A stretch of DNA of 64,000 nucleotides from Beroe forskalii (taxonomy: Eukaryota > Ctenophora > Nuda > Beroida > Beroidae): contig WFMF01000267.1 in NCBI GenBank assembly GCA_011033025.1, positions 175,985 through 239,984 on the forward strand, given 5' to 3'. Positions 1-9,567 of the stretch are shown here, piece after piece. The notes under the pieces were generated by a model. It saw only the letters and a list, made by a program, of their open reading frames with translations. It made no database searches and was not told the DNA's origin. Both the position numbers and the translations under genes were made by a program. Each line of letters opens with the position of its first letter. Positions within the stretch are counted from its first letter, which is position 1.

Positions 1-960
1 TTTCCTGCTGGGTGAAAGCGAGTAATTATTATTGAATATTAGTGAATTTCAAGCGAAAGCATGGCTGTTAAAACGTATATTAATTAATTGAAGGTATTCT
101 GGCAAGCGTAGTTAATGTTAGAACTAAGAATGTAATTATTACTATTTGCTGATAGCACTTTTGACTTTTTGAAGTCGGCTGATACGCTGTTTTATGATAA
201 ATTAAATGTACACAAATATTAATATTTAATATGCTAGAATGAGTTTTGGAATTGTTTTGCTTGCATTAAATACGTGTTATCAGTCCTGCTTCTCATTGTT
301 TCTTTCGCGTGATTTGCTGCTTAACTAACGCATGGATCGGACTTTATATGACCAGCACGACTATAGCTGTGATGTTGTATGCTTTTAAACCAGGTATATC
401 GACCTTTTGAGGCGCGGCGTATTACGCCGTGCCTGGGTGCTTTTTCGCTGCGCGTGACTGCGCACAAAGTACTTTCAATGCAACGCGCAATGCAAGCGCA
501 ACGTTATACGCCGTGCCTCAAAAGGCCCAGACACTGTGGTAGTTGTAATGCTGATGGTCATTGGTCAGATTGTCGTTTAATGACAGAATGAACTAACTTA
601 AGAAGCTGAATATATCGCTGGCTGGTTTTATGCTTTATGTATTTTAAGTTCCCAAAGCTCAAAAGTTAATATTTTGATGTTTTTTCGCGATATTCGCTTT
701 CACGGTTTCAAAGTGAAGGTCGCCCGACCACAAAAATGATCGAGCGCCAAATTCGATCGTGAGGGATATAAAATTTCATGATTGGTCTCTGATTTTTTGC
801 AGCAAAACCTGTGAGCTTTTTTCCTGCAAGGCGCAAGCTTTTTGAGCTCTTCCTCAGCCAAAAAATTTCAAAAACAAAAAGGACAAATTTGAATAATATC
901 CAAAAAAAAAAGGAAAACATTATTTAGGTTTATATTTCATTACAAAGAAAGAAACTTTGA
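1..960. other. Upstream ITPK intron or flank, no exon recognised
   Basis: No segment resembles an ITPK N-terminus on either strand. The region is AT-rich and holds one hairpin element (401-527). Confidence 0.5.
401..527. mobile_element. Hairpin MITE-like element with CCTTTTGAGGC ends
   Basis: GACCTTTTGAGGCGCGGCGT at the left is repeated in inverted orientation at the right (GCCGTGCCTCAAAAGGCC). The arms are about 25 bp around a short GC-rich core. The small open frame across it is incidental. Confidence 0.6.
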
Positions 961-988
961 TTTTTCTCACACATGTCTCCTCCCTCAG

Positions 989-1088
989 TCCAGATCGTGG
1001 GGTCTCATCAAGCAAGTGGTCCACTGGTCCCCCTTCGTTCAAGTCTACAAGAAGAAATACCCGTGGGTCCAACTAGCCGGACATAATG
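989..1088 (+). CDS. ITPK: ITPK exon A (WSPF / YPWVQLAGH segment)
   Basis: It begins in phase 0 after a CCCTCAG acceptor and ends in phase 1 before GTGGGT. It encodes VVHWSPF and [14 protein letters not shown], matching the start of the ITPK catalytic region next to the calmodulin-binding helix. There is no start codon, so upstream exons must exist. Confidence 0.88.
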
Positions 1089-4000
1089 GTGGGTTCTGTA
1101 AAACACCGGTTTTGTAAGTTGGAATATAACACGGGTTTTGTAAGTTGGAATTGCGTAGTGTTTCCGGTGCTTTAGGTTTTATATTGGAACTTTGGGATTT
1201 CCGCTTTTATGCTTCGGTGCAAAAATTAGAGGGTTTTCAAATAACATCTGTGAGGCATGCTTTTGTTTTGAGGTTGCAGTTATAGGGAGTTATAAGTCTC
1301 ACTAGGCAATGTTAAAAAGCCAAGGCATCAGTCGAACTTCCTTGGAATGACTGAGGCCGAGTCCTCGATACCACCATCTGTGGGAAAATTTTTATCGGCC
1401 TCGATACAAATCTCTACCCCACTCTCTACCTTAATCCTCATCATGATCCTATGATTGCCTCATTGCCAGGTGCTTTCAAGCCGTGTGATAATGGCACTAT
1501 TCTCAAGAAACTGACTGATAAGGAGCACTTGTGTCTGACGAAAATCCTAGACGATCCTCACATGCTACGGGTAAATTTAAAGCACTTTTTAGAATCAATT
1601 TTTCAGGAAATAATGCCGGGATTTAATCCGAATTTCAAGTTGATAATCACTCTTATTTTGATCGCAAATCTGTTAAGAGCCGTTTTAGATACTGCATTAT
1701 CAAGCTTATACTTGAACAATGAACATATCTCAAATATCATGCAGCAACTGCAAAAATGGAAATATAAAATATTTCCTTGCGTTTCAGATCTCCCCGACGT
1801 ACCACGGCAAGATAGCTGTGGACGGTGTGGACTACGTCAAGTTGCAGGACCTTCTGGCGGAGTTTGACAACCCCAGTGTCTGCGACATCAAGATGGGCAC
1901 CAGGTTTGTTTTTTCAATGTTTTTAACTTTAATTATTACTTTGAAATAAGGCTTATTTTCGTGCCTTGAAGTACCTTTTCCGGTAAATTTAACCCTCCTT
2001 TAATGTGTAAACGAATCACTATATACCCTCGAAGAAACAAAATCAAGCGTGTTATTTTTCTTTAAATATTTCCTTGCGTTTGAGAAACCCCTGTTGCACA
2101 GGACCTACCTGGAAGAGGAACTGATGAAGGCAAGAGAAAAACTGACCATGAGAAAGGACATGTACGAGAAAATGGTCAAGGTATTTTTTATTCTTATTTT
2201 TTCTCATTTTTTCAATATTTCAAATTACCTTTCTTGATCGACATGAATAATGTGTAACCATGTGACGCGTTACCATGCAATGCGTTACCATGCAATGCGT
2301 TACCATGCAACGCTTAACCATGCAACTTGTTACCATGCAACTTGTTACCATGCAACGCGTTACCATGCAACGCGTTACCATGCAACGCTTACCATGCAAC
2401 GCGTTACCATGTAATGCGTTACCATGCAACACGTTACCATGGTAACGCGTTACCATGCAACGCTTAACCATGCAACGCGTTACCATGGTGACACGTTACC
2501 ATGGTGACGTGTTACCATGCAATGCGTTACCATGGTGACGTGTTACCATGGTGACGTGTTACCATGGTGACGTGTTACCATGGTGACGTGTTACCATACA
2601 ACGCTTAACCATGCAACGCGTTACCATGGTGACGTGTTACCATGCAACGCGTTACCATGGTGACGCGTTACCATGCAATGCGTTACCATGGCAACGCGTT
2701 ACCATGCAACGTGATCTCCAGGTTGATAAGGACGAACCCACAGAAGAGGAACACAAGTTTAAAGCCGTCACTAAGCCCCGGTACATGCAATGGCGTGAAC
2801 GACTCTCCTCTACCGCAACTTTAGGTTTGTTTGGTGATTTACTCAATATTCGCTGAGGAGTGTCGTGGGGTTACTGTTCGGCAAATTTAGGGTTTAAAGG
2901 ACCTATCGATTCAGAGGTTTGGTCTAAATGTTGGTCTAGCCACCAACCCAAACTCCTAAGCGCATTAAACTTGTGCAAGACTCATTGAAACATTGATTTT
3001 TTTCGAGTTTCTCAGCCTACCCAAACAGTCAATAACAACGAAGTATATCACACACTGACATCGATACTACCCCTCCTTTCTTACGCAGGTTTCCGAATTG
3101 ACGGCATCAAGCAAGCTGACCGGGACCCCGACAAGAACTTCAAAACCGTCCGCACGAGTCAGGAAGTGGCTTACGTCCTTCGGAAACACATCAATTACCG
3201 CGAGGAAACCCGGGTAAGGGCGGAATTCTGCATTCGACTCAATATTTTTACACCATTTTGCCTCCTTTCAAGTTCCCGGGTAAGCGGAATTCTGCGTTCA
3301 ATTCAGTATATTTATAGTGAGGCATGGGACTAATAGAAGAAACCCGGTTATTAAGGGCGGAAATATTGAGTTCAATACTGCGTTCAATTTGATTTCTTTT
3401 TCATGCGTGGAAAGAGGGGCCGGCCGCCTAGGTTTTAACCTCTCTCTCCCTCCCCCCTCCCCCTCCCCCCTCAGATAAGTCGGTTTAAATGTGTTTCATT
3501 CCTTGATAAACCACCAATTCGATGTTCTTATAGTGCGACATGGGATTTATAGACTGTCCCCTTGGGGGAGGGGGGCAAGCCCCGTAGGTTTTTAATGTTT
3601 CATTCCTTGGTAAACCATCAATGGCTCAATAATTCATGCGATAATTATTTTGAATAATATTTTTTTTTCTGAAATTCCACACTTGTAACACCCCCAATAA
3701 AGGTTTCGGAAGATCGAGAATCTTTTATTTTTAATTCAATTTGTCATCTTTACTTACCAATTATCGACGCGTTCAGAAGTTACAGAAATAGAACAAATTC
3801 TGTGAGTAATCGTTCAATTAAATCATTCACCGGGGGAGTAATGGGAGAATTTTCCAGTGCATTTTTTAAACCCGTTCAAAAGTTTTGCTTCGATAAAATT
3901 CTGCTTTCGCTAAATAAAGCGTAACGAAAGTATACTTCTGTTCTCTTTTTCTTTTGATTTTCGACTCTTAAAAGCATTTGAATATATTCCGAATCTTTCA

Positions 4001-6194
4001 TTCAAATATGAAAGCCATCCCCCCCCCTTCTCGTGCGACTAACTAACGATTGACGTCACAAAGACGTCACCGTCGACCAGTGAAGATCAAATTATTACAC
4101 CCGACTCAAACTAATATTTGATAATATAATCGTGCTGGGTGGTGGTGCTACAAAATACTGCACGATGCAACAAAATACTGGACGATGCAACAAAATGCAA
4201 ATTTTGAGGGCGTCAAGTTTGCATTTTCATTTTGGGATCTCATCATATTAAAAAAAAAACTTCGAATTTCATACTTACTGCCAGTTTACCAGAGTTGATA
4301 CATCTATTCACCCATCAGGTAAAATTGTTAGAACGCCTCAAAGAAATACGGGGTACCCTCGAGCAGTCAGCTTTCTTCAAAGCCCATGAAGTGATAGGAA
4401 GTTATAAAGAAGTATAGAAATAGCTTAATCGTGTAGAATCCCGAAATTGTCAGTGTACGAGTTAACGGTATACTCGCGCTTTTCCATGCGCGGCGTCATC
4501 GTGCGCGGCCCTCTGCCTGTTAAACTTAATGACAGGCAGTGAGCCGCGCATGGAAAAGCCGCGCACGTAGGAGTTCGAATCGCCACAGTTATAGATATCC
4601 CTCGTAAACAAAATTTTCTCCATCGCAGGAAGTTCGCTGCTCCTTGTCCACGATGAGCCTCTCACGGAGGGCGAGGCTAAAGCCAACATTTGGATGATCG
4701 ACTTTGGGAAGACCACGCCCCTTACCGAGGGCAAGCACCTCGACCACAGGACGCCCTGGACTGAGGGTACGTGTCCAATCAGCTTAGAGAATTAGTGCAT
4801 ACGGCACTCTGATTGGAGGGTTGGTGTCCTCCAATCAGCGTGCAGTGTGCGCTGATTCTCTAAGCTGTTTGGTGGATTCATCACCCCGGAGGGATAGCAC
4901 ACTTCCCGAATTCTGTCTCTCTAAACTTTCCCTTCATTTCATCAATTCCCTCTACATTTCCCGATTCCCTTTACATTTCCCCTGATTCCCCCTACATTTC
5001 CCCTGATTCCCCCTACATTTCCCCTGATTCCCCCTACATTTCCCCTGATTCCCCCTACATTTCCCCTGATTCCCCCTACATTTCCCCGTGATTCTCCCTA
5101 CATTTCCCCGATTCCCTCTCAAGTTCCCTCTTTCCAGGGAACCAAGAAGACGGTTATCTGATGGGGCTAGATAATTTAGTGGAACTCTTTGAAAACCTCA
5201 ACACCATCCCTCCCCCTGAAGGTATGTGATTCTCAATAGTGATTTTAAGTTTTCAGCGCTTTTTCTAGCGCTTTTAGCGCTTTTAGCGCCATATAAGGAA
5301 TTTTGCAAGGAATTCCAAGGAATTTTCAGCAGCGCGCCGTTACGCTGATCAGCAATAACTTGTCTGACAAGCAATAACGCCGCGCTAACCCACACACCGA
5401 ATGCCGAGTACGGACCCCCATTATGTTTATATCAATATCTCAGGTATTTTAACATTTTAAGGGATTTTAGTTCAGTTATGGCACTAGTCGCTGAATTGAA
5501 AATAACTAAATAACAATTCACACCACATTTCATGTTTGGTGCTTGATCCAAACCGTGGTGTGTTCGGTGTAACCCTTCAGTCGTTTTTTCAGGTGCAAGA
5601 CGGACATTTCTAAATTCTTTTTATAAATACACCCCCCCCCCTTTTATAGATATTGTTCCTAGAATAGTGAACAACCCCCCCCCCCCGTAATTTATATTTC
5701 AACCGTATGTGGAATACAGTCAATTATAATTTTGAAATTCATTATTTCTGATTGAAATTGAATGATTGAAATTCTATTACTATTTAAGCGTACAGTGTTC
5801 ACTGTTTCTCCTGGAGAAATTCACCATAACCCTTGTAATTGCAGATACGAGGATCGTTATTTTCAAAATATCAATTTATTTTATTCAATTGTCAATATAT
5901 CCCCCCCCCCAAAAAAAATAATTGAATTAAGTTCATTTTAATCAATGAAATTAAATTGAATTGAACTCCTGTGTGCGCGACTTTCCGATTCCATGCGCGG
6001 CGATATCGTGCACGGCTCACTGCCTGCCATTAGATAAGCCAGTGAGTCGCGCACGATTGGAATTACGCCGCCCACGAAAAAAAGCCGCGTGCATCTAGGA
6101 TTTCCAAACACCGCCGTTAAACTGAGTAGATTTAAGTTTAGATTAATGTTCTCTACCAGGGCTAGAAGACGACGCCCCGACCGCTGTCCCCTGA
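989..6194 (+). CDS. ITPK: Inositol-1,4,5-trisphosphate 3-kinase (ITPK), ten 3' exons
   Basis: The enzyme phosphorylates Ins(1,4,5)P3 to Ins(1,3,4,5)P4 with ATP, linking the Ca2+-release messenger to InsP4 signalling in the cytoplasm. Ten exons (989-1088, 1470-1570, 1788-1903, 2102-2180, 2722-2824, 3089-3213, 4319-4400, 4629-4766, 5138-5221, 6160-6194) join in phase to 320 residues plus stop. The visible protein starts in a segment like the vertebrate calmodulin-binding/WSPF region ([17 protein letters not shown]). It then shows the inositol polyphosphate kinase signature PSVCDIKMG (residues ~96-104), [21 protein letters not shown], the SSLL motif SSLLLVHD (~237-244) and IDFGKT (~259-264), in family order. 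The catalytic domain therefore looks complete. The variable N-terminal region is missing: its exons lie before the window or in 1-960, where none was recognised. The C-terminus is a short acidic tail. The family call is firm; which paralogue cannot be decided. Confidence 0.93.
1470..1570 (+). CDS. ITPK: ITPK exon B ([14 protein letters not shown])
   Basis: Acceptor TTGCCAG, donor GTAAAT, phase 1 to 0. It encodes the nucleotide-binding N-lobe loop [14 protein letters not shown] and a helix ending DDPHMLR. The frame stays open for about 300 nt past the donor, but that tail has no family similarity, while exon C continues the kinase exactly. Confidence 0.92.
1767..1787 (+). repeat. Dispersed TTTCCTTGCGTTT motif forming an acceptor
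   Basis: ATTTCCTTGCGTTTCAG supplies the pyrimidine tract and AG of ITPK exon C. Related copies are at 2064-2082, 24,108, 26,302, 34,470 (inverted), 45,240 and 55,395. Confidence 0.55.
1788..1903 (+). CDS. ITPK: ITPK exon C (PxxxDxKxG signature)
   Basis: It encodes [21 protein letters not shown] and the IPK-family signature PSVCDIKMG, whose Asp and Lys contribute to inositol-phosphate binding and catalysis. Phase 0 to 2. The acceptor lies inside a copy of a dispersed TTTCCTTGCGTTT motif. Confidence 0.95.
2102..2180 (+). CDS. ITPK: ITPK exon D (TYLEEEL helix)
   Basis: Acceptor TTGCACAG, donor GTATTT, phase 2 to 0. It encodes [13 protein letters not shown] and [10 protein letters not shown], a helical segment typical of ITPKs rather than of IPMK or IP6K. 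Confidence 0.95.
2258..2712. repeat. 15-bp minisatellite (GTTACCATGCAACGC)
   Basis: About 30 tandem units of GTTACCATGCAACGC, with variants carrying GGTGACGT or GGTAACGC, fill the intron before ITPK exon E. The same words recur at 6480-6560 and 63,680-63,850. The 15-bp period keeps frames open on both strands; none is coding. Confidence 0.9.
2722..2824 (+). CDS. ITPK: ITPK exon E (PTEEEH...KPRYMQWRE)
   Basis: Phase 0 to 1. It encodes [20 protein letters not shown] and LSSTATLG, an ITPK-specific stretch that contributes to substrate selectivity. The upstream intron is a 15-bp minisatellite ending about 20 nt before this exon, leaving almost no pyrimidine tract. Confidence 0.95.
3089..3213 (+). 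CDS. ITPK: ITPK exon F ([12 protein letters not shown])
   Basis: A strong acceptor (CCTCCTTTCTTACGCAG) and donor GTAAGG flank it; phase 1 to 0. It encodes [12 protein letters not shown] and [15 protein letters not shown]. Two diverged copies of its 3' edge with donor follow in the intron. Confidence 0.93.
3201..3390 (+). repeat. Tandem copies of the exon F donor region
   Basis: GAGGAAACCCGGGTAAGGGC at the exon F edge recurs in diverged form near 3274 (CCCGGGTAAGCGGAATTCTG) and near 3337 (GAAGAAACCCGGTTATTAAG), each followed by a similar CTGCGTTCAATT stretch. Confidence 0.7.
4319..4400 (+). CDS. ITPK: ITPK exon G (FFKAHEVIG)
   Basis: Acceptor CCCATCAG; it encodes [14 protein letters not shown] and FFKAHEVIG, which in the family precedes SSLL. 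The phase-compatible donor GTTATA is weak and places one extra Arg between HEVIG and SSLL, so the exact 3' edge is less certain than the rest. Confidence 0.85.
4455..4585. mobile_element. GC-rich hairpin MITE, family A, copy 1
   Basis: Inverted GCGCGGC/GCCGCGC arms around CTGCCTGTTAAACTTAATGA, with TGACAGGCAGTGAGCCGCGC on the right. It ends about 40 bp before ITPK exon H. Confidence 0.7.
4629..4766 (+). CDS. ITPK: ITPK exon H (SSLL and IDFGKT motifs)
   Basis: It encodes [15 protein letters not shown], then [14 protein letters not shown] and DHRTPW. The IDFGKT Asp is the metal-coordinating residue of inositol polyphosphate kinases. Acceptor CATCGCAG, donor GTACGT, phase 1 to 1. Confidence 0.95.
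4779..4870. repeat. CCAATCAGC inverted repeat in ITPK intron
   Basis: GTCCAATCAGCTTAGAGAAT pairs with GCGCTGATTCTCTAAGC about 70 bp away, with a second CTGATTGGAGG/CCTCCAATCAG pair inside. It belongs to the CCAAT-hairpin class seen at 11.85, 53.1 and 59.8 kb. Confidence 0.6.
4920..5120. repeat. 21-bp C-rich minisatellite
   Basis: About seven to nine units of ATTTCCCCTGATTCCCCCTAC lie directly before the exon I acceptor and extend its pyrimidine-rich tract. Confidence 0.85.
5138..5221 (+). CDS. ITPK: ITPK exon I ([13 protein letters not shown])
   Basis: It encodes [15 protein letters not shown], the conserved C-terminal helix of ITPKs. Acceptor CTTTCCAG follows a 21-bp C-rich minisatellite; donor GTATGT; phase 1 to 1. 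Confidence 0.94.
5968..6110. mobile_element. GC-rich hairpin MITE, family A, copy 2
   Basis: CCATGCGCGGCGATATCGTG and the opposing CACGATTGGAATTACGCCGC arm flank CTGCCTGCCATTAGATAAGC. It sits about 50 bp before the terminal ITPK exon. Confidence 0.65.
6160..6194 (+). CDS. ITPK: ITPK terminal exon J with stop
   Basis: Acceptor CTCTACCAG; phase continues from exon I and gives [10 protein letters not shown] followed by TGA at 6192-6194. It is short and unconserved, so support comes from phase and splice signal only. Confidence 0.75.
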
Positions 6195-6239
6195 GCTTTT
6201 TGCTAATCTTCCTTGTAGATAGTGATACGTGGCACCCTC

Positions 6240-6345
6240 TGACCCTGCCACGTGATATTTGATGACGTCACGTGATATTTGATGACGTCACCATGACAAC
6301 GTGATGACGTCACGTGATATTTGATGACGCCTCCTCTCACGCGTG
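6240..6345. repeat. Tandem CACGTGATATTTGATGACGT repeat with CRE cores
   Basis: Three copies of CACGTGATATTTGATGACG(T/C) plus an interrupted unit lie within 150 bp after the ITPK stop. They hold several TGACGTCA (CRE-like) and CACGTG (E-box-like) palindromes. As likely 3'UTR or proximal flank they could be regulatory; that is inference. Confidence 0.6.
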
Positions 6346-6686
6346 ATACTGCTTGTGACGTCTCCCTAAATGTAAAACGTTCCAGCTTTCCAGCGCTGGT
6401 CACGTTTATTATTGTATTCCGTGCCTTTTTTCACCTGACACGCTAGAGGTATATTTGGCACGTGTCAGTTGCCACGCGACCATGCGTCACTAACGCGTTA
6501 TGGCACATGTAACGCGTTACTCACGCGTTGTTTTTTGAAACGCGTTGCCATGCCAAAGAATGTCACGTGACCGAATGAACAGACACCATATATTATATTG
6601 TGAACTTGATAACTCATTATTTTTGGGATTTATGAAGTTATAACTGTTTGGAAATTTGCGACAACCGCCTTAGATATTGGACCTTT

Positions 6687-6692
6687 AATAAA
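6687..6692 (+). promoter_or_regulatory. Possible ITPK polyadenylation signal AATAAA
   Basis: First AATAAA after the ITPK stop (~490 nt). A second lies at 7019-7024. The choice is untested. Confidence 0.35.
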
Positions 6693-6761
6693 TTCATAGG
6701 ATATATTCAAGAATCAAAATTTGATATATTAATTGGCTCTAACAGGGATATTATGTCAAAC

Positions 6762-6880
6762 TCCTAGGTGCGTCATGCGGGGCGTAATCGTGCGCGGCTC
6801 ACTGCTTATAATTAACAGCCAGTGAGCCGCGCACGATTACAGATTACGCCGCGCATGAAAAAGCCGCGCACTTTGGTGTT
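6762..6880. mobile_element. GC-rich hairpin MITE, family A, copy 3
   Basis: GGCGTAATCGTGCGCGGCTC and GAGCCGCGCACGATTACAGA form long arms around CACTGCTTATAATTAACAGC; outer arms ATGCGGGGCG/CGCCGCGCAT. The cleanest copy of the family. Confidence 0.75.
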
Positions 6881-8034
6881 CAACATGTCCTTGTTAGTTT
6901 GTCACCAAGACCCGAACCAAAAGAAAAACATATTTTAGTGCGCGCCCTAATTGAGATTCCCTGTTTTCACATATTTCATAATCAATGCTTGCAGATGGAT
7001 TGATCAACTACTGGGATCAATAAACTTAAAGACGCGCAATATTGGTGTTTGACTTTCGGTTACTTTCGAAAGATATTTTTATCGAAAGTGAACGCGCGAA
7101 CGGCAAAACTGCACGTCTTTACTCTAACTCGGTCGATCGATTCACCTGTAAGTGTGAACACAATCATTTCTCATGTGGGTTCAAGTCATGAATTGCACCA
7201 TGTGAATATCCACGTGTTCAACGCGCGTCATTGCGCCAAATGTTTTTAATTTTAGGACTTCCGAATTATTTCACATATTGCCATGGTAACTGGTGCGACT
7301 GTTGTAAACAAATCGTAGGCGGTCGGGAGTGCTCATCTGTAAAAATCACAACTCGAGATGGATGAAAAAAGTTATTTCCACGATGGAAAAACTGGCTAAG
7401 CTTGTCGCTTGGGCCTCAGAACAAAAGTAGATCCTCTTGATACCCTTTTAGCTACTAGCTTTTGACGAGTTGCTTTTTACTGATGAGCACATGGTCATAC
7501 AATATCATTCATCCTGGTCGCTTCTTGAATCCATTATAGAACACCTATTATACACGCCCAATGGGTCACCCGACACACCTAAATACACCCTGAATGCGCT
7601 GTGAATGTGAGTTCGTCTAGCGAATGGTCATTGCCCTCGAATAATAATCGGTTGAGATGACATCATTATCATTGCACAATGTAGAAAGTTGATGACGAAT
7701 TTATTAGCCCGCCTACTAGAATTTCGTTCGCAATCGGATTACGGTGAGACTCGTTTCTCTTATTTTATTTGTTGTATTTTAGAGTTAATTCTTATTGTTT
7801 GTAATATACATTAGTGCTATCATCTGCCAATATATTATTTTAAATTTGAATACGTTTACCAATTTAATAATAATAGTAGTAGTAGTGGGAAATTCAAAAA
7901 TCTTTAGTTTTAACGTTTTTGGAAAAATAATTGAGAAGTAATTGATATAATATAATTCCGGCAAAACATTTAAATTATTCACTTAATAATATTATTCCAA
8001 ATTTTTCCATGCCCTATCCAGTTCAAATTTCCTC

Positions 8035-8170
8035 TTTTTGTGTGCGCGGCTTAAGTTTGTGCGGCGTAGACATGAATAAAATGTCTTACTCTTAGCCTTA
8101 TGCCGCGCAAATTTACGCCGCGCACAAAAAATACGCGCAAACTGCAGTTCGAACTGTCACTGTAACTGTA
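8035..8170. mobile_element. GC-rich hairpin MITE, family B, copy 1
   Basis: GTGTGCGCGGC and GCCGCGCACAAAAA arms, ending in the family-B tail CTGCAGTTCGAACTGTCACT, shared with copies at 13.5, 17.6, 23.8 and 27.9 kb. Confidence 0.7.
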
Positions 8171-8701
8171 AGATTGTTACTCCTATCCGCCAATTTTTCC
8201 ACACCGTTATTAAGTTATTCGAAATTCAATTATCAAATCAAAATACTAGATAACTGCAAGTGCAAAATGTGAACTGAAAATGAATTATTAACGTGGTCTA
8301 TAAAGTATAAGCAGCCCACAATAGAATGAGAAACTGTGTCTTGGTTTATCTTTATACTTATTGAAATTGAATGGTACCAAACCGCCTTAGTTTTGTGCAA
8401 AGATCACAACATTGCCCCTAATTTTAATTTGTTGAAAAAGAACTTTAATTTGAATTAATTGTCGATGGAAATGTATAAAATTCAACTGATTATATTGATA
8501 ACAATATGTACTATGATGATTTAAGAAGAGCATTATATTACTTTTTTGTAATTCATATTCCGATGAAGAACGTGGTTATTCAATTTTAATCCATTGCATC
8601 TCAGTAGAAATAGAATCTAAATGAAAATGTTCACTGTCAAGGCCATGCAGGAGTGCCTCGAAGTTTTCAGGCGCTGTTGTCTGAGTCTGACGTGTAGCAT
8701 T

Positions 8702-9440
8702 GAGAATCAGCGTGCGGCGCTGAGACATGAGAATCAGTGTGCGGCGCTGAGAATCAGCGTGCGGCGCTGAGAATCAGCGTGCGGCGCTGAGAATCAGCGT
8801 GCGGCGCTGAGAATCAGCGTGCGGCGCTTAGAATCAGCGTGCGGCGCTGAGAATCAGCGTGCGGCGCTGAGAATCAGCGTGCGGCGCTGAGAATCAGCGT
8901 GCGGCGCTGAGAATCAGCGTGCGGCGCTGAGAATCAGCGTGCGGCGCTGAGAATCAGCGTGCGGCGCTGAGAATCAGCGTGCGGCGCTGAGAGTCAGCGT
9001 GCGGCGCTGAGAATCAGCGTGCGGCGCTGAGAATCAGCGTGCGGCGCTGAGAATCAGCGTGCGGCGCTGAGAATCAGCGTGCGGCGCTGAGAATCAGCGT
9101 GCGGCGCTGAGAATCAGCGTGTGGCGCTGAGAATCAGCGTGTGGCGCTGAGAATCAGCGTGTGGCGCTGAGAATCAGCGTGCGGCGCTGAGAATCAGCGT
9201 GTGGCGCTGAGAATCAACGTGCGGCGCTGAGAATCAGTGTGTGGCGCTGAGAATCAGCGTGCTGCGCTGAGATTCAGCGTGCGGCGCTGAGATTCAGCGT
9301 GCGGCGCTGAGATTCAACCAGCAGCGCTGAGATTCAGCGTGCTGCGCTGAGATTCAACCAGCAGCGCTGAGATTCAGCGTGCTGCGCTGAGAATCAGCGT
9401 GCGGCGCTAAGAATCAACGTGCAGCGCTAAAAATCAACGT
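8702..9440. repeat. 20-bp minisatellite (GAGAATCAGCGTGCGGCGCT)
   Basis: About 37 head-to-tail units of GAGAATCAGCGTGCGGCGCT. The middle is nearly perfect; the right end decays into GATTCAACCAGCAGCGCT variants. There are no spacers. Confidence 0.95.
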
Positions 9441-9567
9441 CCTGTGGTTCTGCAACGTTCCACATTTGGACGTAACCTCATAAGATTAAGAAAGAGACGG
9501 ACATCGCCCTTCGACAGATTTAGCCGTAAGCATTAGGTAAAGGTTAGAATAGGGGCTTGTTTGCAAT

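Noticed and set aside
2220..2856. Frames with MVTRCMV or CNALPWQR repeats
   Set aside because: Translation of the 15-bp minisatellite; only 2722-2824 within them is a real ITPK exon.
8702..9440. Regular 20-bp repeat resembling a CRISPR array
   Set aside because: Units are directly adjacent with no unique spacers, and the genome is eukaryotic.
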